NCBI RefSeq assembly: GCF_030161095.1
Contig: NZ_BSPP01000004.1
Location: 310,001 to 374,000, forward strand
DNA length: 64,000 bases
From: Cypionkella aquatica
Lineage (GTDB): Bacteria; Pseudomonadota; Alphaproteobacteria; Rhodobacterales; Rhodobacteraceae
Direction of reading: 5' to 3'
The translations under genes and the position numbers were made by a program. Below, one piece after another: positions 37,721 to 47,343 of this stretch (its first letter is position 1; the number at the start of each line of letters is the position of its first letter). Under the pieces are notes generated by a model. That model was given only the letters and a program-made list of their open reading frames with translations. It did no database searches and had not been told where the DNA came from.

Positions 37721-38671
37721 CTAAAATGCGGTGCCGTTTGGGCCGAGTAAGTCTGGGTCGTTTAGGTCTGGATCCGCCCATTTTTCCCGCTGCATCCAAT
37801 CACAGAACGCGGCGATCGGTTTGACCCGGCGATGCGCCTTTGGCAGCACCAGATAAAAGCCGGGTATCTGCGACTCGGGCATCGCTGCCATCACATCCAG
37901 CCCGAACGGTGCTACCAGTTTACCCGAGGCCAGATCCTCGCGCGCGTCGATGGTGGACAGCAGGCCGACCCCCAACCCCGCCAAGGTGGCACGCCGCATC
38001 GTGGCGGCATCCTGAAACCGAAACGCATCCGGCGCATGCGGACCGCTGACGCCCAGATGCGCCAGAACTGCGCCCCACAGATCGGCCAGAACCGAGTGCA
38101 GCAGTGGCAGGGTCAGCAGATCGGCGGGCGTTGTCAGCTGTGCGGCAAGCGCGGGCGTGCAGCAGATCACCTTGATATCGCGCAGCAACAGCACCTGTTC
38201 AAACTGCGTCCATGCGCCAAAGCCCCATTGAATCGCCACATCAACGTCGTCGGCGACGAAATCGGGTAGATCGACCATCGTGGTCAGGCGCAGATCGGCC
38301 CCCGGCATCACCTCGCGGAAGCGCGACAGGCGGTCGAGCAGAAAGCGGGTGGCGAAATACGGGCTGGCGTTCAGATTGATCCGGTTGCGCTGGCCCAGTT
38401 TGGTGACGCGGCGGATGCCTTCGGCAAATTCGTCAAATCCCGCTTGGATGTAATGGGCGAGCAGGATGGCTTGCTCGTTCGGTTCAATCGTGCGGCCTTT
38501 GCGGATGAACAGCGCCAGCCCCAGCGTGTCTTCCAGCAGTTTGATTTGCTGACTGACCGCTTGCGGGGTGACGGTAAGTTCGTCCGCAGCGCCCCGAAAG
38601 CTGCGGTGCCGCACCACGGTTTGAAACACCCGCAAAGCGTTTAACGGCGGCAGGCGAAGCGGGCGCTCCAT
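37721..38671 (-). CDS. LysR-family regulator (GcvA-like) embedded in the operon
   Basis: 316 residues. HTH at ~10-65 (LNALRVFQTVVRHRSFRGAADELTVTPQAVSQQIKLLEDTLG), followed by a periplasmic-binding-like effector domain (SPYFATRFLLDRLSRFREVMPGADLRL...). It resembles the GcvA/AmpR branch. Unlike most LysR genes it is not divergent from its target but sits inside the operon, 7 bases after the FAD oxidoreductase gene. Probable target: the 23-base dyad upstream of the first gene at 47344-47366. Confidence 0.88.
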   Translation of the reverse strand: MERPLRLPPLNALRVFQTVVRHRSFRGAADELTVTPQAVSQQIKLLEDTLGLALFIRKGRTIEPNEQAILLAHYIQAGFDEFAEGIRRVTKLGQRNRINLNASPYFATRFLLDRLSRFREVMPGADLRLTTMVDLPDFVADDVDVAIQWGFGAWTQFEQVLLLRDIKVICCTPALAAQLTTPADLLTLPLLHSVLADLWGAVLAHLGVSGPHAPDAFRFQDAATMRRATLAGLGVGLLSTIDAREDLASGKLVAPFGLDVMAAMPESQIPGFYLVLPKAHRRVKPIAAFCDWMQREKWADPDLNDPDLLGPNGTAF

Positions 38672-38677
38672 CTTGGG

Positions 38678-39883
38678 TCAGATTACCGCTTTTTCAAGGA
38701 AGGGGCGGTTCTCGACAATGCGTTCATAACCGACCTCGGACATATCCAGGGTGCGATAGCCGCCGTAGATGATCAGCTCTGACACCGCACGGCCTGCTGC
38801 GGGGCCTTGTTGCAGACCGTGGCCGGAAAAGCCGTTGGCAAAGACAAAGTTGCGCACTTGTGGATGGCGACCGACCACCAAGTTATGATCGAGCGTGTTG
38901 AAATCATAATGGCCAGCCCATTGGTTCACCACTTTGATCGCCTCAAATCCTGACGAGCGTTCGGCGAGGGCGGGCCAGATGATGTCTTCAAACTCCTCAT
39001 AGCGGGGTTCAAAATCATCCCAATCGACGGCGGGGTCGGAGGTGGGGACGGCCCCGGTCAGAAAGAAGCGGCCCTCGGGGCGGCAGAATACGCCTGTGGG
39101 GTCGATCATCAAGGGCAAGCGGCCTTGGTTGACGGTGGCGCTGCCTTCGGGGGTTTTGGCGCAATCGAACACGAACAGGGTGCGCTTGCGGGGTTCCACC
39201 GGGATATCAAGGCCTGCCATGCGGGCGGTCAGCGCCGCACGGGGGCCAGAGGCGTTGACGACCGTGCCCGCTTGGATGACAGCGCCGGATTTCAGCGTGA
39301 CCGAGGTGACAGCATCGCCGCTGCGGCCAATCGCCACCACTTCATCGCTGATCACATCTGCGCCTTGTGCGCGCGCTTTGTTGCGGAATCCCGCCATGAT
39401 GCCGGTGTTGTTGAACCACCCCTCGCCCGAGCGACCATAGCTGGCCAGCCGGATGTCTGCGACATTCAGATGCGGGAAGGCACGGGACAACTCGTCCTGA
39501 TCCCACAGCACGGTATCGGCCCCACATGCTGCCTGCACGTCATGGCTTTCGCGCAGGATCTGTTCCTGTTCGGCGGTGCCCGCCAGATACAGATAGCCGC
39601 CCGAGTGGAAATTCAGATCGGGCTTGTCGTCGCCGACCTGCATCAGGTTGCCGAAGTCTTTGATGAACTGATAGCCGAACTGGCTGATCTTGACGTTGAT
39701 CGCGTTGGAAAACTGCGTGCGGATCGAGGCTGCCGAGAGCGAGGTAGAGGCCTTGGCATAGGTCGGATCACGCTCGACCACCAGAACCGAGCCGGTGAAA
39801 TCGGGGTTCGCGGTCAGGAAATACGCGACCGCCGATCCGATCACTGCGCCGCCAACAATCACCACATCATACTGCGATTTCAT
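38678..39883 (-). CDS. FAD-dependent oxidoreductase (DAO / sarcosine-oxidase-like)
   Basis: 401 residues. FAD motif VVIVGGAVIGSAVAYFL with acidic VVERDP, then STSLSAASIRTQFS, a segment seen in DAO-family enzymes acting on N-methyl or secondary amino acids. The C-terminal FANGFSGHGLQQGPAAGRAVSELI block is typical. The start overlaps the stop of the uronate-dehydrogenase-like gene by 4 bases. It probably oxidises a C-N bond of the pathway's amino-acid intermediate; substrate unknown. Confidence 0.87.
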   Translation of the reverse strand: MKSQYDVVIVGGAVIGSAVAYFLTANPDFTGSVLVVERDPTYAKASTSLSAASIRTQFSNAINVKISQFGYQFIKDFGNLMQVGDDKPDLNFHSGGYLYLAGTAEQEQILRESHDVQAACGADTVLWDQDELSRAFPHLNVADIRLASYGRSGEGWFNNTGIMAGFRNKARAQGADVISDEVVAIGRSGDAVTSVTLKSGAVIQAGTVVNASGPRAALTARMAGLDIPVEPRKRTLFVFDCAKTPEGSATVNQGRLPLMIDPTGVFCRPEGRFFLTGAVPTSDPAVDWDDFEPRYEEFEDIIWPALAERSSGFEAIKVVNQWAGHYDFNTLDHNLVVGRHPQVRNFVFANGFSGHGLQQGPAAGRAVSELIIYGGYRTLDMSEVGYERIVENRPFLEKAVI

Positions 39884-40698
39884 TTCGCTGCCTCCTCATC
39901 CGGGTGCCCCAAATCCACAAACCAACCGCCCAAATGCCGCACCGCTGCGGCCTTTGGATCGGGCGTATCGGTGCGCGCCTCAACCCCGGCGCGGAAGGGT
40001 TCCGAGTTGTCTTTTGCCTGATAGCCAAGGTGGGCTGCAAGGCGGTTATCAACGGTTTTCACGCTGTTATCGGACATGCCAAAGCTGACCGTAAAGCCCA
40101 CGCGCGGGGCGGTCAGGGCGGCGGTGACAAGGCGGATGCAATCGTCAAACGACAGGTAAGACCACAGCATGCGGCGGTCTTGTGGTTCTGGGAAAGACGA
40201 GAAAATGCGCAGGGCTGCGGTTTCGATACCGAACTTGTCCCAGTAAAGTCGGCCCAGATCTTCGACAAAGCATTTCGACAGGCCATAGAGACCATCGGGG
40301 CGGTGCGGCGCGTTGGCGTCGATCTGGGTTTCCAGATCATGATAGCCAATGGCGTGCACAGAACTGGCATAGATCACCCGTTTGACACCATTTTTGCGGG
40401 CGCCTTCGTAGATGTGATAGCTGCCCCGGATATTTCCGTTCAGGATCTGATCCCAGCCCCGCTCCATCGCGATGCCGCCAAAATGCACAATCGCATCAAC
40501 GCCTTTGGTCGCTTGCAGGATCGCGGGTTCGTCAGCCAGATCGCAGAGGATGGCTTCTTCATTGGGTTGCAGATCGCTGATCTCAACCACATCTGACAAC
40601 CGCAGTTTGCGCGCCAAAGGGGCGAGCCCCCGACGCAATTGCGTGCCCAAGCGGCCTGCGGCCCCGGTGATCAGGATGGTGTCAAAACGCGGCGTCAT
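39880..40698 (-). CDS. NAD-dependent epimerase/dehydratase-type protein, uronate-dehydrogenase-like
   Basis: 272 residues. Extended-SDR features: ITGAAGRLGTQLRRGLAP, CDLAD, VHFGGIAMERGWDQILNGNI, and Y-x-x-x-K in YGLSKCF. The blocks HLGGI/HFGGI, QIL-GNI and RPDGLYG-SKCF are those of hexuronate dehydrogenases, which oxidise galacturonate or glucuronate to the lactone. Why such an enzyme sits among hydantoinase-type genes is unclear; it may accept another cyclic hemiacetal or hemiaminal. Overlaps both neighbours by 4 bases. Confidence 0.85.
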   Translation of the reverse strand: MTPRFDTILITGAAGRLGTQLRRGLAPLARKLRLSDVVEISDLQPNEEAILCDLADEPAILQATKGVDAIVHFGGIAMERGWDQILNGNIRGSYHIYEGARKNGVKRVIYASSVHAIGYHDLETQIDANAPHRPDGLYGLSKCFVEDLGRLYWDKFGIETAALRIFSSFPEPQDRRMLWSYLSFDDCIRLVTAALTAPRVGFTVSFGMSDNSVKTVDNRLAAHLGYQAKDNSEPFRAGVEARTDTPDPKAAAVRHLGGWFVDLGHPDEEAAK

Positions 40699-41903
40699 GC
40701 GGCCACCAAGGCGGCGACGGCATTAGAAATGCGGGTGATCGCCTTTGCCAGCACCGCGTCAGAGGTGGCGGTCGAGATGCGGAAGAACGGCGACAACCCG
40801 TAAGCCGCACCGGGGACGGCGGCGACGCGGCCTTCGGTCAAAAGATACTGGGTGACGGCGGTATCGTCGGTCAGGATCTCGCCCTTCGGCGTGCGTTTGC
40901 GGATCAGCCCTGCGCAGCCGATATAGGCATAAAACGCGCCTTCGGGCGGGGACAGGGTCAGGCCGGGAATATCCGCCAGCCCGGCCACCACCAGATCGCG
41001 GCGGCGTTCAAAGGCGGCGCGAAACGCCGGGATGCAGTCTTGCGGCCCGGTCAACGCGGCGAGGGCTGCGGCCTGCATCGGGGCGGCTACAGAGGTCACC
41101 GACTGGCTTTGCACGGTGTTCATCGCCTTGATCAGCGGAGCGGGTCCTGCGGCATAGCCGACGCGCCAGCCAGTCATCGCATAGGCTTTGGCGACGCCGT
41201 TGACGATCAGCGTGCGGTCTCGCAGATCGGGGCAAGCTTGGGCAAAGCTGACAAACTGCCGCCCGTCGAACAGGATATGTTCATAGATCTCATCGGACAG
41301 GATCAGAACGTGCGGGTGCTGCGCCAACACCGCGCCCAATTCCTGCAATTCTGCCTTGGAATACACCGCGCCCGAGGGATTGCCCGGCATGTTCAGAAAC
41401 AGCCATTTGGTGCGCGGGGTGATCGCGGCTTGCAGCACGGCGGGTGTGAGGCGAAAGCCGGTATCGGCGGGGCAAGCGGGCATCACCGGGATGCCGCCCA
41501 GCAGCTTGACCATCTCGGGGTAGGAGACGAAATAGGGGGTCGGCAAGATCGCCTCATCGCCCGCGTTCAGGGTGGCCAGCAGCGCGTTGAAGATGATCTG
41601 TTTGGCCCCATTGGCGACGGTGACTTCATCTGCTGTGTAGTCCAAGCCATTCTCATGCTTGAACTTTTCCACCACGGCGGCGCGCAGGGCGGGGGTGCCT
41701 GCCGAGGCGGTGTATAGGGTTTCACCTGCGGCTGCGGCTTTGAAGGCGGCTTCGACGATGTGGGCGGGGGTAGGGAAATCGGGCTCACCAAGGCCCAGAT
41801 CAATCACATCAACGCCCTGCGCGCGCAGCGCTTTCGCGGCCATCGACACCGCCATCGAGGCAGAGGGCTTTACCGCGCCCAGGCGATCTGCAACGTAACT
41901 CAT
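40695..41903 (-). CDS. Class I/II pyridoxal-phosphate aminotransferase (aspartate-aminotransferase-like)
   Basis: 402 residues. The PLP lysine lies in NGVAKAYAMTGWRVGYAAGP near residue 235; NMPGNPSGAVYSKAEL and SDEIYEHILFDG are fold-type I family blocks. The N-terminus VKPSASMAVSMAAKALRAQGVDVIDLGLGEPDFPTP is the aspartate/prephenate aminotransferase pattern. It overlaps hyuB upstream and the uronate-dehydrogenase-like gene downstream by 4 bases each, so it should act on a keto or amino acid made by the same pathway. Confidence 0.9.
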   Translation of the reverse strand: MSYVADRLGAVKPSASMAVSMAAKALRAQGVDVIDLGLGEPDFPTPAHIVEAAFKAAAAGETLYTASAGTPALRAAVVEKFKHENGLDYTADEVTVANGAKQIIFNALLATLNAGDEAILPTPYFVSYPEMVKLLGGIPVMPACPADTGFRLTPAVLQAAITPRTKWLFLNMPGNPSGAVYSKAELQELGAVLAQHPHVLILSDEIYEHILFDGRQFVSFAQACPDLRDRTLIVNGVAKAYAMTGWRVGYAAGPAPLIKAMNTVQSQSVTSVAAPMQAAALAALTGPQDCIPAFRAAFERRRDLVVAGLADIPGLTLSPPEGAFYAYIGCAGLIRKRTPKGEILTDDTAVTQYLLTEGRVAAVPGAAYGLSPFFRISTATSDAVLAKAITRISNAVAALVAA

Positions 41904-43522
41904 GGCTTATTTCCTGTCACATAACCCTTCAGGGCATCCTCTGCCCGCGCCTCCGGCCCGCGCGCGCCCGGATCACCGTAACCGCCGCCGCCGGGGAGAT
42001 GAAGCACCAACCGACGCCCCGCAGGCACATGCTGCCAGCCTTTCGGCTTGAGCACCGTGCCATCATCCAGCGCCACCCGGCCCGCAGCCCCCTGCCCGCC
42101 GCCATCCCGGCCAAGGGCGGGGTGGTTGACCCGATCAAACATCGCCGAGAAATCAAACTCATGCCCCGGCGCGGGTTCGATTTCGATAATCTGACCCAAG
42201 CCGCCGCGATACTGGCCGTCGCCACCGGAATCAGGCCGCAGTTCCTTGCGCCAGACCACGATCGGGCCGGTATGCTCGGTCGCCTCGATCGGCATTGTCA
42301 TCACGCCTGACGGAAAGGCGGTGGCCGACAGCCCGTCCAGACCGGGCCGCGCGCCCATACCGCCCGAGTTGAACATCAGGATTTCTGCCCGCCTGCCGAT
42401 GGCTCCCGCAACCGGACGCACCGACATATGGATGTTCCACAGGGCCGCAGCCCCCTCGGCCAGCACCTGGCCTGGCAAAGCCTGCGCCAGCGCCCCCAGC
42501 ACCAGATCGGGCACCAGATGGCCGATGACATGGCGCACCGACACCGGCGCGGGGCGCGGGGCGTTCAGGATATTTTCCGGCGACGAGATGGTGAACAGGC
42601 CCAAAGACGCCCAGTTGTTCGGAATATCCGGCGCGACCACGCATTTCAGCGCATAGCAGGCATAAGCTTTGGTGTAGATGATCGGCACGTTGATGCCATA
42701 GCGGCTGACCGGAGCGCTGCCCGCGAAATCGACATTGATGCGGTCGCCGGTGATGCTGACCTCGGCCACCAGCTTGACGGTTTCATCATAGCCATCGGTC
42801 AGGATCTGGTTGGACCAAGTGCCCTGCGGCAGGCCGCGCAAGCGGTCCAAAGTGGCGGCATGGGTGCGGCTGAAGATGAAGTCGCCCAGATCATCCAGCG
42901 ACGTCAGCCCGATTTCCTGCATCATCGCAATCAGGCGGCGGTGGCCAACATCATTGCAGGCAGCCAGCGAGTAGAAATCGCCCACCACCTGATTGGGTTC
43001 GCGCACATTCGAGCGGATCATCTGCACCAGCGTGGCATTAACCTGCCCGCGCTCGGCGAACTTCATGATCGGAATCTGGATGCCTTCCTCATAGACCGAT
43101 TTGCCGTCAGCGCCAAAACCGCGCCCGCCCACATCGACCACATGCGCGGTGCAGGCAAAGAAGCCGACCAGATCGTCGCCAAGGAATGACGGCGACACCA
43201 TGGTGATGTCGTGCAGATGGCCGGTGCCCTTCCACGGGTCATTGGTCACATAGGTATCGCTTGCGTGCATGTTGTCGCGGCCAATCTCTGCGATGAAGTG
43301 CAACACCGCCTCGGCCATCGTGTTGACATGCCCCGGCGTGCCCGTGACGGCTTGCGCCAGCATCCGGCCAGCCGGGTCGAACACGCCCGCCGAAAGGTCA
43401 CCCGCCTCGCGCACCGAGGTTGAAAAGGCGGTGCGCAGCAGGGTCATCGCCTGTTCTTCCACCACCGAAATCAGGCGGTTCCACATCACCTGCATGCGAA
43501 TATCGCGGGTCTGGTCGGTCAT
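41900..43522 (-). CDS. hyuB: Hydantoinase B / oxoprolinase family subunit
   Basis: 540 residues, full length. Typical blocks: MWNRLISVVEEQAMTLLRTAFSTSVREAGDLSAGVFD, GHVNTMAEAV, TNDPWKGTGHLHDITMVSP and the glycine-rich PGGGGYGDPGARGPEARAEDAL end. HyuB proteins pair with HyuA to open cyclic imides or lactams (N-methylhydantoin, 5-oxoproline) using ATP, or carboxylate ketones. It overlaps hyuA by 4 bases. Substrate cannot be assigned from sequence. Confidence 0.94.
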   Translation of the reverse strand: MTDQTRDIRMQVMWNRLISVVEEQAMTLLRTAFSTSVREAGDLSAGVFDPAGRMLAQAVTGTPGHVNTMAEAVLHFIAEIGRDNMHASDTYVTNDPWKGTGHLHDITMVSPSFLGDDLVGFFACTAHVVDVGGRGFGADGKSVYEEGIQIPIMKFAERGQVNATLVQMIRSNVREPNQVVGDFYSLAACNDVGHRRLIAMMQEIGLTSLDDLGDFIFSRTHAATLDRLRGLPQGTWSNQILTDGYDETVKLVAEVSITGDRINVDFAGSAPVSRYGINVPIIYTKAYACYALKCVVAPDIPNNWASLGLFTISSPENILNAPRPAPVSVRHVIGHLVPDLVLGALAQALPGQVLAEGAAALWNIHMSVRPVAGAIGRRAEILMFNSGGMGARPGLDGLSATAFPSGVMTMPIEATEHTGPIVVWRKELRPDSGGDGQYRGGLGQIIEIEPAPGHEFDFSAMFDRVNHPALGRDGGGQGAAGRVALDDGTVLKPKGWQHVPAGRRLVLHLPGGGGYGDPGARGPEARAEDALKGYVTGNKP

Positions 43523-45606
43523 TCTGCGGCCCCCTTACGGATCATCAGCAAGCTGCCATCGGATTGCATCACCACATCGAACGGGGCTGTGACAACGGTG
43601 GAGGTTTCACGTTCAACAATCACTGCTGGGCCGCTGACGCGCGCGCCGGGGGTCAGATCGCTGCGGTTGATGATGGCGGTTGCCATAAGCTCACCTCGGG
43701 ACGGGTCGAACACCGCGCGTGAGAGCTTGTGCGCGGCCCGCGTCCCGCCCGAGATGAGGGCGATTTGGTCGGGTGCGGCGCGCAGATCCTGCGCCTTGAC
43801 CGACCATGTGACGATTTCAATTTCCAGCCCGTCCAGCCCCTCAATCGCGCGGCCAAAGAAGCGGGCGTAATTCTCGCTGAATTTGCTGCGCAGCATTTCG
43901 GCATCGGCGGCGGTATAGGCGCGGTCTGGCAGGGTGACGGGAATCTCCCATCCCTGCCCGACATAGCGCATGAAGGCGGTGATTTCGGATTGGATCGCGG
44001 CACGGGTGCCTGCGCGGACAAAGCGTTCTGCGGTGGTCTTCAGGCCAGCCACCAAAGCGTTGACGGTATCGGCATCAAACGAAGTCAGCCGCAGGATATG
44101 CGAGGCCAAAGCTTCATAGCCAAACGGCGCTTTCAGAAAACCGATGGCCGAACCTACACCCGCACCAACCGGGATCAGGCAGCGGTCAATGCCCAGCTTT
44201 TCGCACAGACGCGCGGCGTGCAGCGGGGCGGCACCGCCAAAGGCGATCATCATGTTATCAGAGATATTCTTGCCATTTTCGACCGCATGAACGCGGGCGG
44301 CATTGGCCATATTCTCATCGACCACCTCGCAGATGCCAAAGGCGGCAGCCTCTGCCCCCAGCCCCAGCTTGTCGCCGACATCGCGCAGCACGGCCGCCCG
44401 CGCCGCATCGCTAGACAGCCGGATTGCACCGCCTGCGAAATTATCGGCATCCAGCTTGCCCAATACCAGATCGGCGTCAGTGATCGCCGGACGCATCCCG
44501 CCGCGCTGATAGCAGGCTGGCCCCGGCTCCGATCCCGCCGATTCTGGCCCGGTCTGAATCCGCCCCATCGCATCGACCCAAGCCAGCGAGCCACCGCCCG
44601 CGCCGATCTCAATCATCTCGATCACCGGAATTGAAATCGGCATGCCCGAGCCTTTGGCGAAACGATAGGTCCGCGCCACCTCGAACGTCCGGGCGGTTTT
44701 CGGGGCGTAGTCTTCGATCAGGCAAATCTTGGCAGTGGTGCCGCCCATGTCATAGCTGACCACCTTTTGCAGCCCGAACTTCTGCGCCACATCGGCAGCA
44801 AAAATCGCCCCGCCCGCAGGCCCGCTTTCGACCAGCCGCACCGGGAATTCCGCCGCCGTCTCAACCGAGATCAGCCCGCCGCCCGAATGGATCATAAACA
44901 CCGGACAACGCGCGCCCAAAGCCTGCAGCCGCGCCTGCAACCGGGTCAGATAATCGGCCATTTGCGGGCGCACATAGGCATTGGCGCAGACGGTGTTAAA
45001 CCTCTCAAACTCGCGCATCTGCGGCGAGACTTCCGAGGAAATCGAGATCGGCACCGCCACTTTCGCCGCGATAATCTCACGGGCGCGGTGTTCATGCGCG
45101 GGGTTCATATAGGAATGGATGAAGCCAATCGCCACCGCGCCGAAGCCTGCGCTTGCGATCTGGTCGGCCAGTGCGGCAAGCGCCACCTCATCCAGCGGCA
45201 AAAGCTCTTGCCCCTGCGCGCCGATCCGGCCTGCCACCGCGAAACGATCTTCGCGTGGAATCAACGGCTTGGGCAGAACCATGTTCAGATCATATTGCGC
45301 AAAGCGGTTTTCGGTGCGCATCTCGATCACATCCCGGAAACCTTCGGTGGTCACAAAGGCCGTGCGCGCGCCGCGGCGTTCGATCAGCGCATTGGTCGCC
45401 AAAGTGGTGCCGTGAATGACGATATCCAGATCCGCAAGGCTGATGCCCGCCTCGGCCAGCACCACGTCGATGCCGTCCAAAATCGCCTGTTCGGGTGCTG
45501 CGTAATTGGTCAGCACCTTGGTCGAGAACAGCTTGCCATGCGCCTCTAGCGCGATGTCGGTGAACGTGCCGCCGATGTCGGCGCCAAGACGGATTGGCGC
45601 GCTCAT
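43519..45606 (-). CDS. hyuA: Hydantoinase A / oxoprolinase family subunit
   Basis: 695 residues. The N-terminal Hydant_A_N domain begins RLGADIGGTFTDIALE, a phosphate-binding ATPase motif; the middle domain carries VSYDMGGTTAKICLI, a second ATPase-fold motif; the C-terminal region contains GGAAPLHAARLCEKLG. It is the ATP-using partner of HyuB. The start overlaps the stop of the ThDP enzyme gene by 4 bases. Together HyuAB should hydrolyse or carboxylate a cyclic amide, imide or ketone; the true substrate is open. Confidence 0.94.
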   Translation of the reverse strand: MSAPIRLGADIGGTFTDIALEAHGKLFSTKVLTNYAAPEQAILDGIDVVLAEAGISLADLDIVIHGTTLATNALIERRGARTAFVTTEGFRDVIEMRTENRFAQYDLNMVLPKPLIPREDRFAVAGRIGAQGQELLPLDEVALAALADQIASAGFGAVAIGFIHSYMNPAHEHRAREIIAAKVAVPISISSEVSPQMREFERFNTVCANAYVRPQMADYLTRLQARLQALGARCPVFMIHSGGGLISVETAAEFPVRLVESGPAGGAIFAADVAQKFGLQKVVSYDMGGTTAKICLIEDYAPKTARTFEVARTYRFAKGSGMPISIPVIEMIEIGAGGGSLAWVDAMGRIQTGPESAGSEPGPACYQRGGMRPAITDADLVLGKLDADNFAGGAIRLSSDAARAAVLRDVGDKLGLGAEAAAFGICEVVDENMANAARVHAVENGKNISDNMMIAFGGAAPLHAARLCEKLGIDRCLIPVGAGVGSAIGFLKAPFGYEALASHILRLTSFDADTVNALVAGLKTTAERFVRAGTRAAIQSEITAFMRYVGQGWEIPVTLPDRAYTAADAEMLRSKFSENYARFFGRAIEGLDGLEIEIVTWSVKAQDLRAAPDQIALISGGTRAAHKLSRAVFDPSRGELMATAIINRSDLTPGARVSGPAVIVERETSTVVTAPFDVVMQSDGSLLMIRKGAAE

Positions 45607-47267
45607 GGGTTGGCCGCCTGAGCCGCCGCGCGCATCTGGCTTAGGGTTTGGCGCGGGGTGATCGCCTCGGGGGAGACGTTCAGATCCAGCACTGCGCCGG
45701 TGTCTGACGCCAAGGCGTGGGCGAAGGCGGCTGCGAAATCTTCGGTGCGCTCGACCCGTTCACCGTGGAAACCATAGGCGCGGGCGAGGGCTGCGAAGTC
45801 GGGGTTCACCATCGTCGTGCCGGAAACGCGGGCAGGATAGTGGCGTTCCTGATGCGCGCGGATGGTGCCGTAAATGCCGTTGTTGACGATCAGAATGATC
45901 GGCTGCGCGCCTGCTTGCGCGGCGGTGGCGAGTTCCTGACAGTTCATCTGGAAATCGCCGTCGCCTGCAAAACACACCACGCGCCGCGCCGGATAGGCGA
46001 CTTTGGCGGCAATGGCAGCGGGGACGCCGTAGCCCATAGCGCCGGATTGTGGGGCGAGCAGGCGGGCTTCTTTTCCAAATTTGAAAAACTTATTCGGCCA
46101 GACGGTGAAGTTTCCCGCGCCATTGGTCAGGATCACATCTTCGGGCAAAATCTCGCGCAGATGCGCGGTGACGGCGACCATATCTACCGGGGAAGGCTGG
46201 GCGGGCGCGTTGAAGCTGGCCCCAAATGCTGCGCGTGCGTTGCTGCGCCAATCGGCCCACGCGCCTTGCACCGGGGTCAGGGCGCGGGCAAAGGCATTGG
46301 GGCCAGCATGGATGCCCAGAACAGGTTGATAAATCTTGCCAATCTCACGATCAGAGCCATGGACATGGATCAAATGCTGCGCAGCATTTGGCACTGACAA
46401 AAGGGTGTAGCCGTCGGTTGTCATCTCGCCAAACCGCACGTTTATAGCGAGGATCACATCGGCGTCGCGGATCAGCGCCTTGGCATGGGGCAGCATGCCG
46501 ACGCCTGCTTCACCGGTGAAGGCGGGGGAGTGGTTGTCGAATTGGTCCTGAAAGCGGAAGGCGGCCAGCACGGGAATATCCGAGGCTTCGGCGAAATGCT
46601 GCAAGGCGGCGCGGCCTGCATCGGTCCAATTCGCCCCACCCATCAGGATTAATGGACGCTGCGCTGATGCCAGTAGGGAAAGGGTTTCGGTGATGGTTTC
46701 GGGGGCCGGCGCTGCTTCGGTGATTTTGGCGGGTTTGGTCAGCGGCGGGGTGTCGGTCAGGGTGGTCAGCATATCTTCGGGCAGTGCAATCACCACCGGG
46801 CCGGGGCGGCCTGTGGTGGCGGTGACCCAAGCGCGGGCGAGGATTTCGGGGATCCGGTCAACCTGATCAATCTCGACCGCCCATTTCGCCATCGTGCCGA
46901 ACACCGCGCGGTAGTCGAGTTCCTGAAACGCCTCGCGCCCCTTCATATCGGTGCCAACCTGGCCGACGAACAGGATCATCGGGGACGAATCCTGCATCGC
47001 GGTATGCACGCCGATCGAGGCATTGGTCGCCCCCGGTCCGCGTGTGACCATGCAGATCCCGGGCGTTCCAGTCAGCTTGCCGTAGGCCGAGGCCATGAAG
47101 GCAGCACCACCCTCATTGCGGCACAGGATGAAATCAAGCTGGCCTTGGGTGTCGTGCAGCGCATCCAGCACCGCCAGATAGCTTTCACCCGGCACGCCAA
47201 AGGCTTTGCTGGCCCCAAGCGCCTGCAAAGATTGCACCAAAACCTGCCCGCCGTTGCGCATCCGCAT
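45603..47267 (-). CDS. Thiamine-diphosphate-dependent enzyme (acetolactate-synthase-like)
   Basis: 554 residues if started at the ATG at 47267 (MRMRNGGQVLVQSLQALG); ATGs at 47285 and 47261 are alternatives. A still longer reading crosses the 47344 dyad and is rejected. Three-domain ThDP fold: catalytic glutamate in LCRNEGGAAFMASAYGKLTG, central FAD/NAD-like domain, and cofactor motif GDGDFQMNCQELATAAQAG...NNGIYG in the C-terminal domain. Relatives decarboxylate or ligate 2-keto acids. First gene of the operon; it may decarboxylate a keto acid made by the aminotransferase. Not assigned as ilvB because no small subunit is present. Confidence 0.88.
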   Translation of the reverse strand: MRMRNGGQVLVQSLQALGASKAFGVPGESYLAVLDALHDTQGQLDFILCRNEGGAAFMASAYGKLTGTPGICMVTRGPGATNASIGVHTAMQDSSPMILFVGQVGTDMKGREAFQELDYRAVFGTMAKWAVEIDQVDRIPEILARAWVTATTGRPGPVVIALPEDMLTTLTDTPPLTKPAKITEAAPAPETITETLSLLASAQRPLILMGGANWTDAGRAALQHFAEASDIPVLAAFRFQDQFDNHSPAFTGEAGVGMLPHAKALIRDADVILAINVRFGEMTTDGYTLLSVPNAAQHLIHVHGSDREIGKIYQPVLGIHAGPNAFARALTPVQGAWADWRSNARAAFGASFNAPAQPSPVDMVAVTAHLREILPEDVILTNGAGNFTVWPNKFFKFGKEARLLAPQSGAMGYGVPAAIAAKVAYPARRVVCFAGDGDFQMNCQELATAAQAGAQPIILIVNNGIYGTIRAHQERHYPARVSGTTMVNPDFAALARAYGFHGERVERTEDFAAAFAHALASDTGAVLDLNVSPEAITPRQTLSQMRAAAQAANP

Positions 47268-47343
47268 ATCCCATCGTAGCCGCATCTGTGTTGCCACATC
47301 CTGCGCGGCTTGGGTGCGAAACGAAATGAAGAAGTGTAGCGCG

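Noticed and set aside
45603-47267. Acetolactate synthase large subunit (ilvB)
   Set aside because: No ilvN small subunit is adjacent, and the operon partners are catabolic; left as a generic ThDP enzyme.
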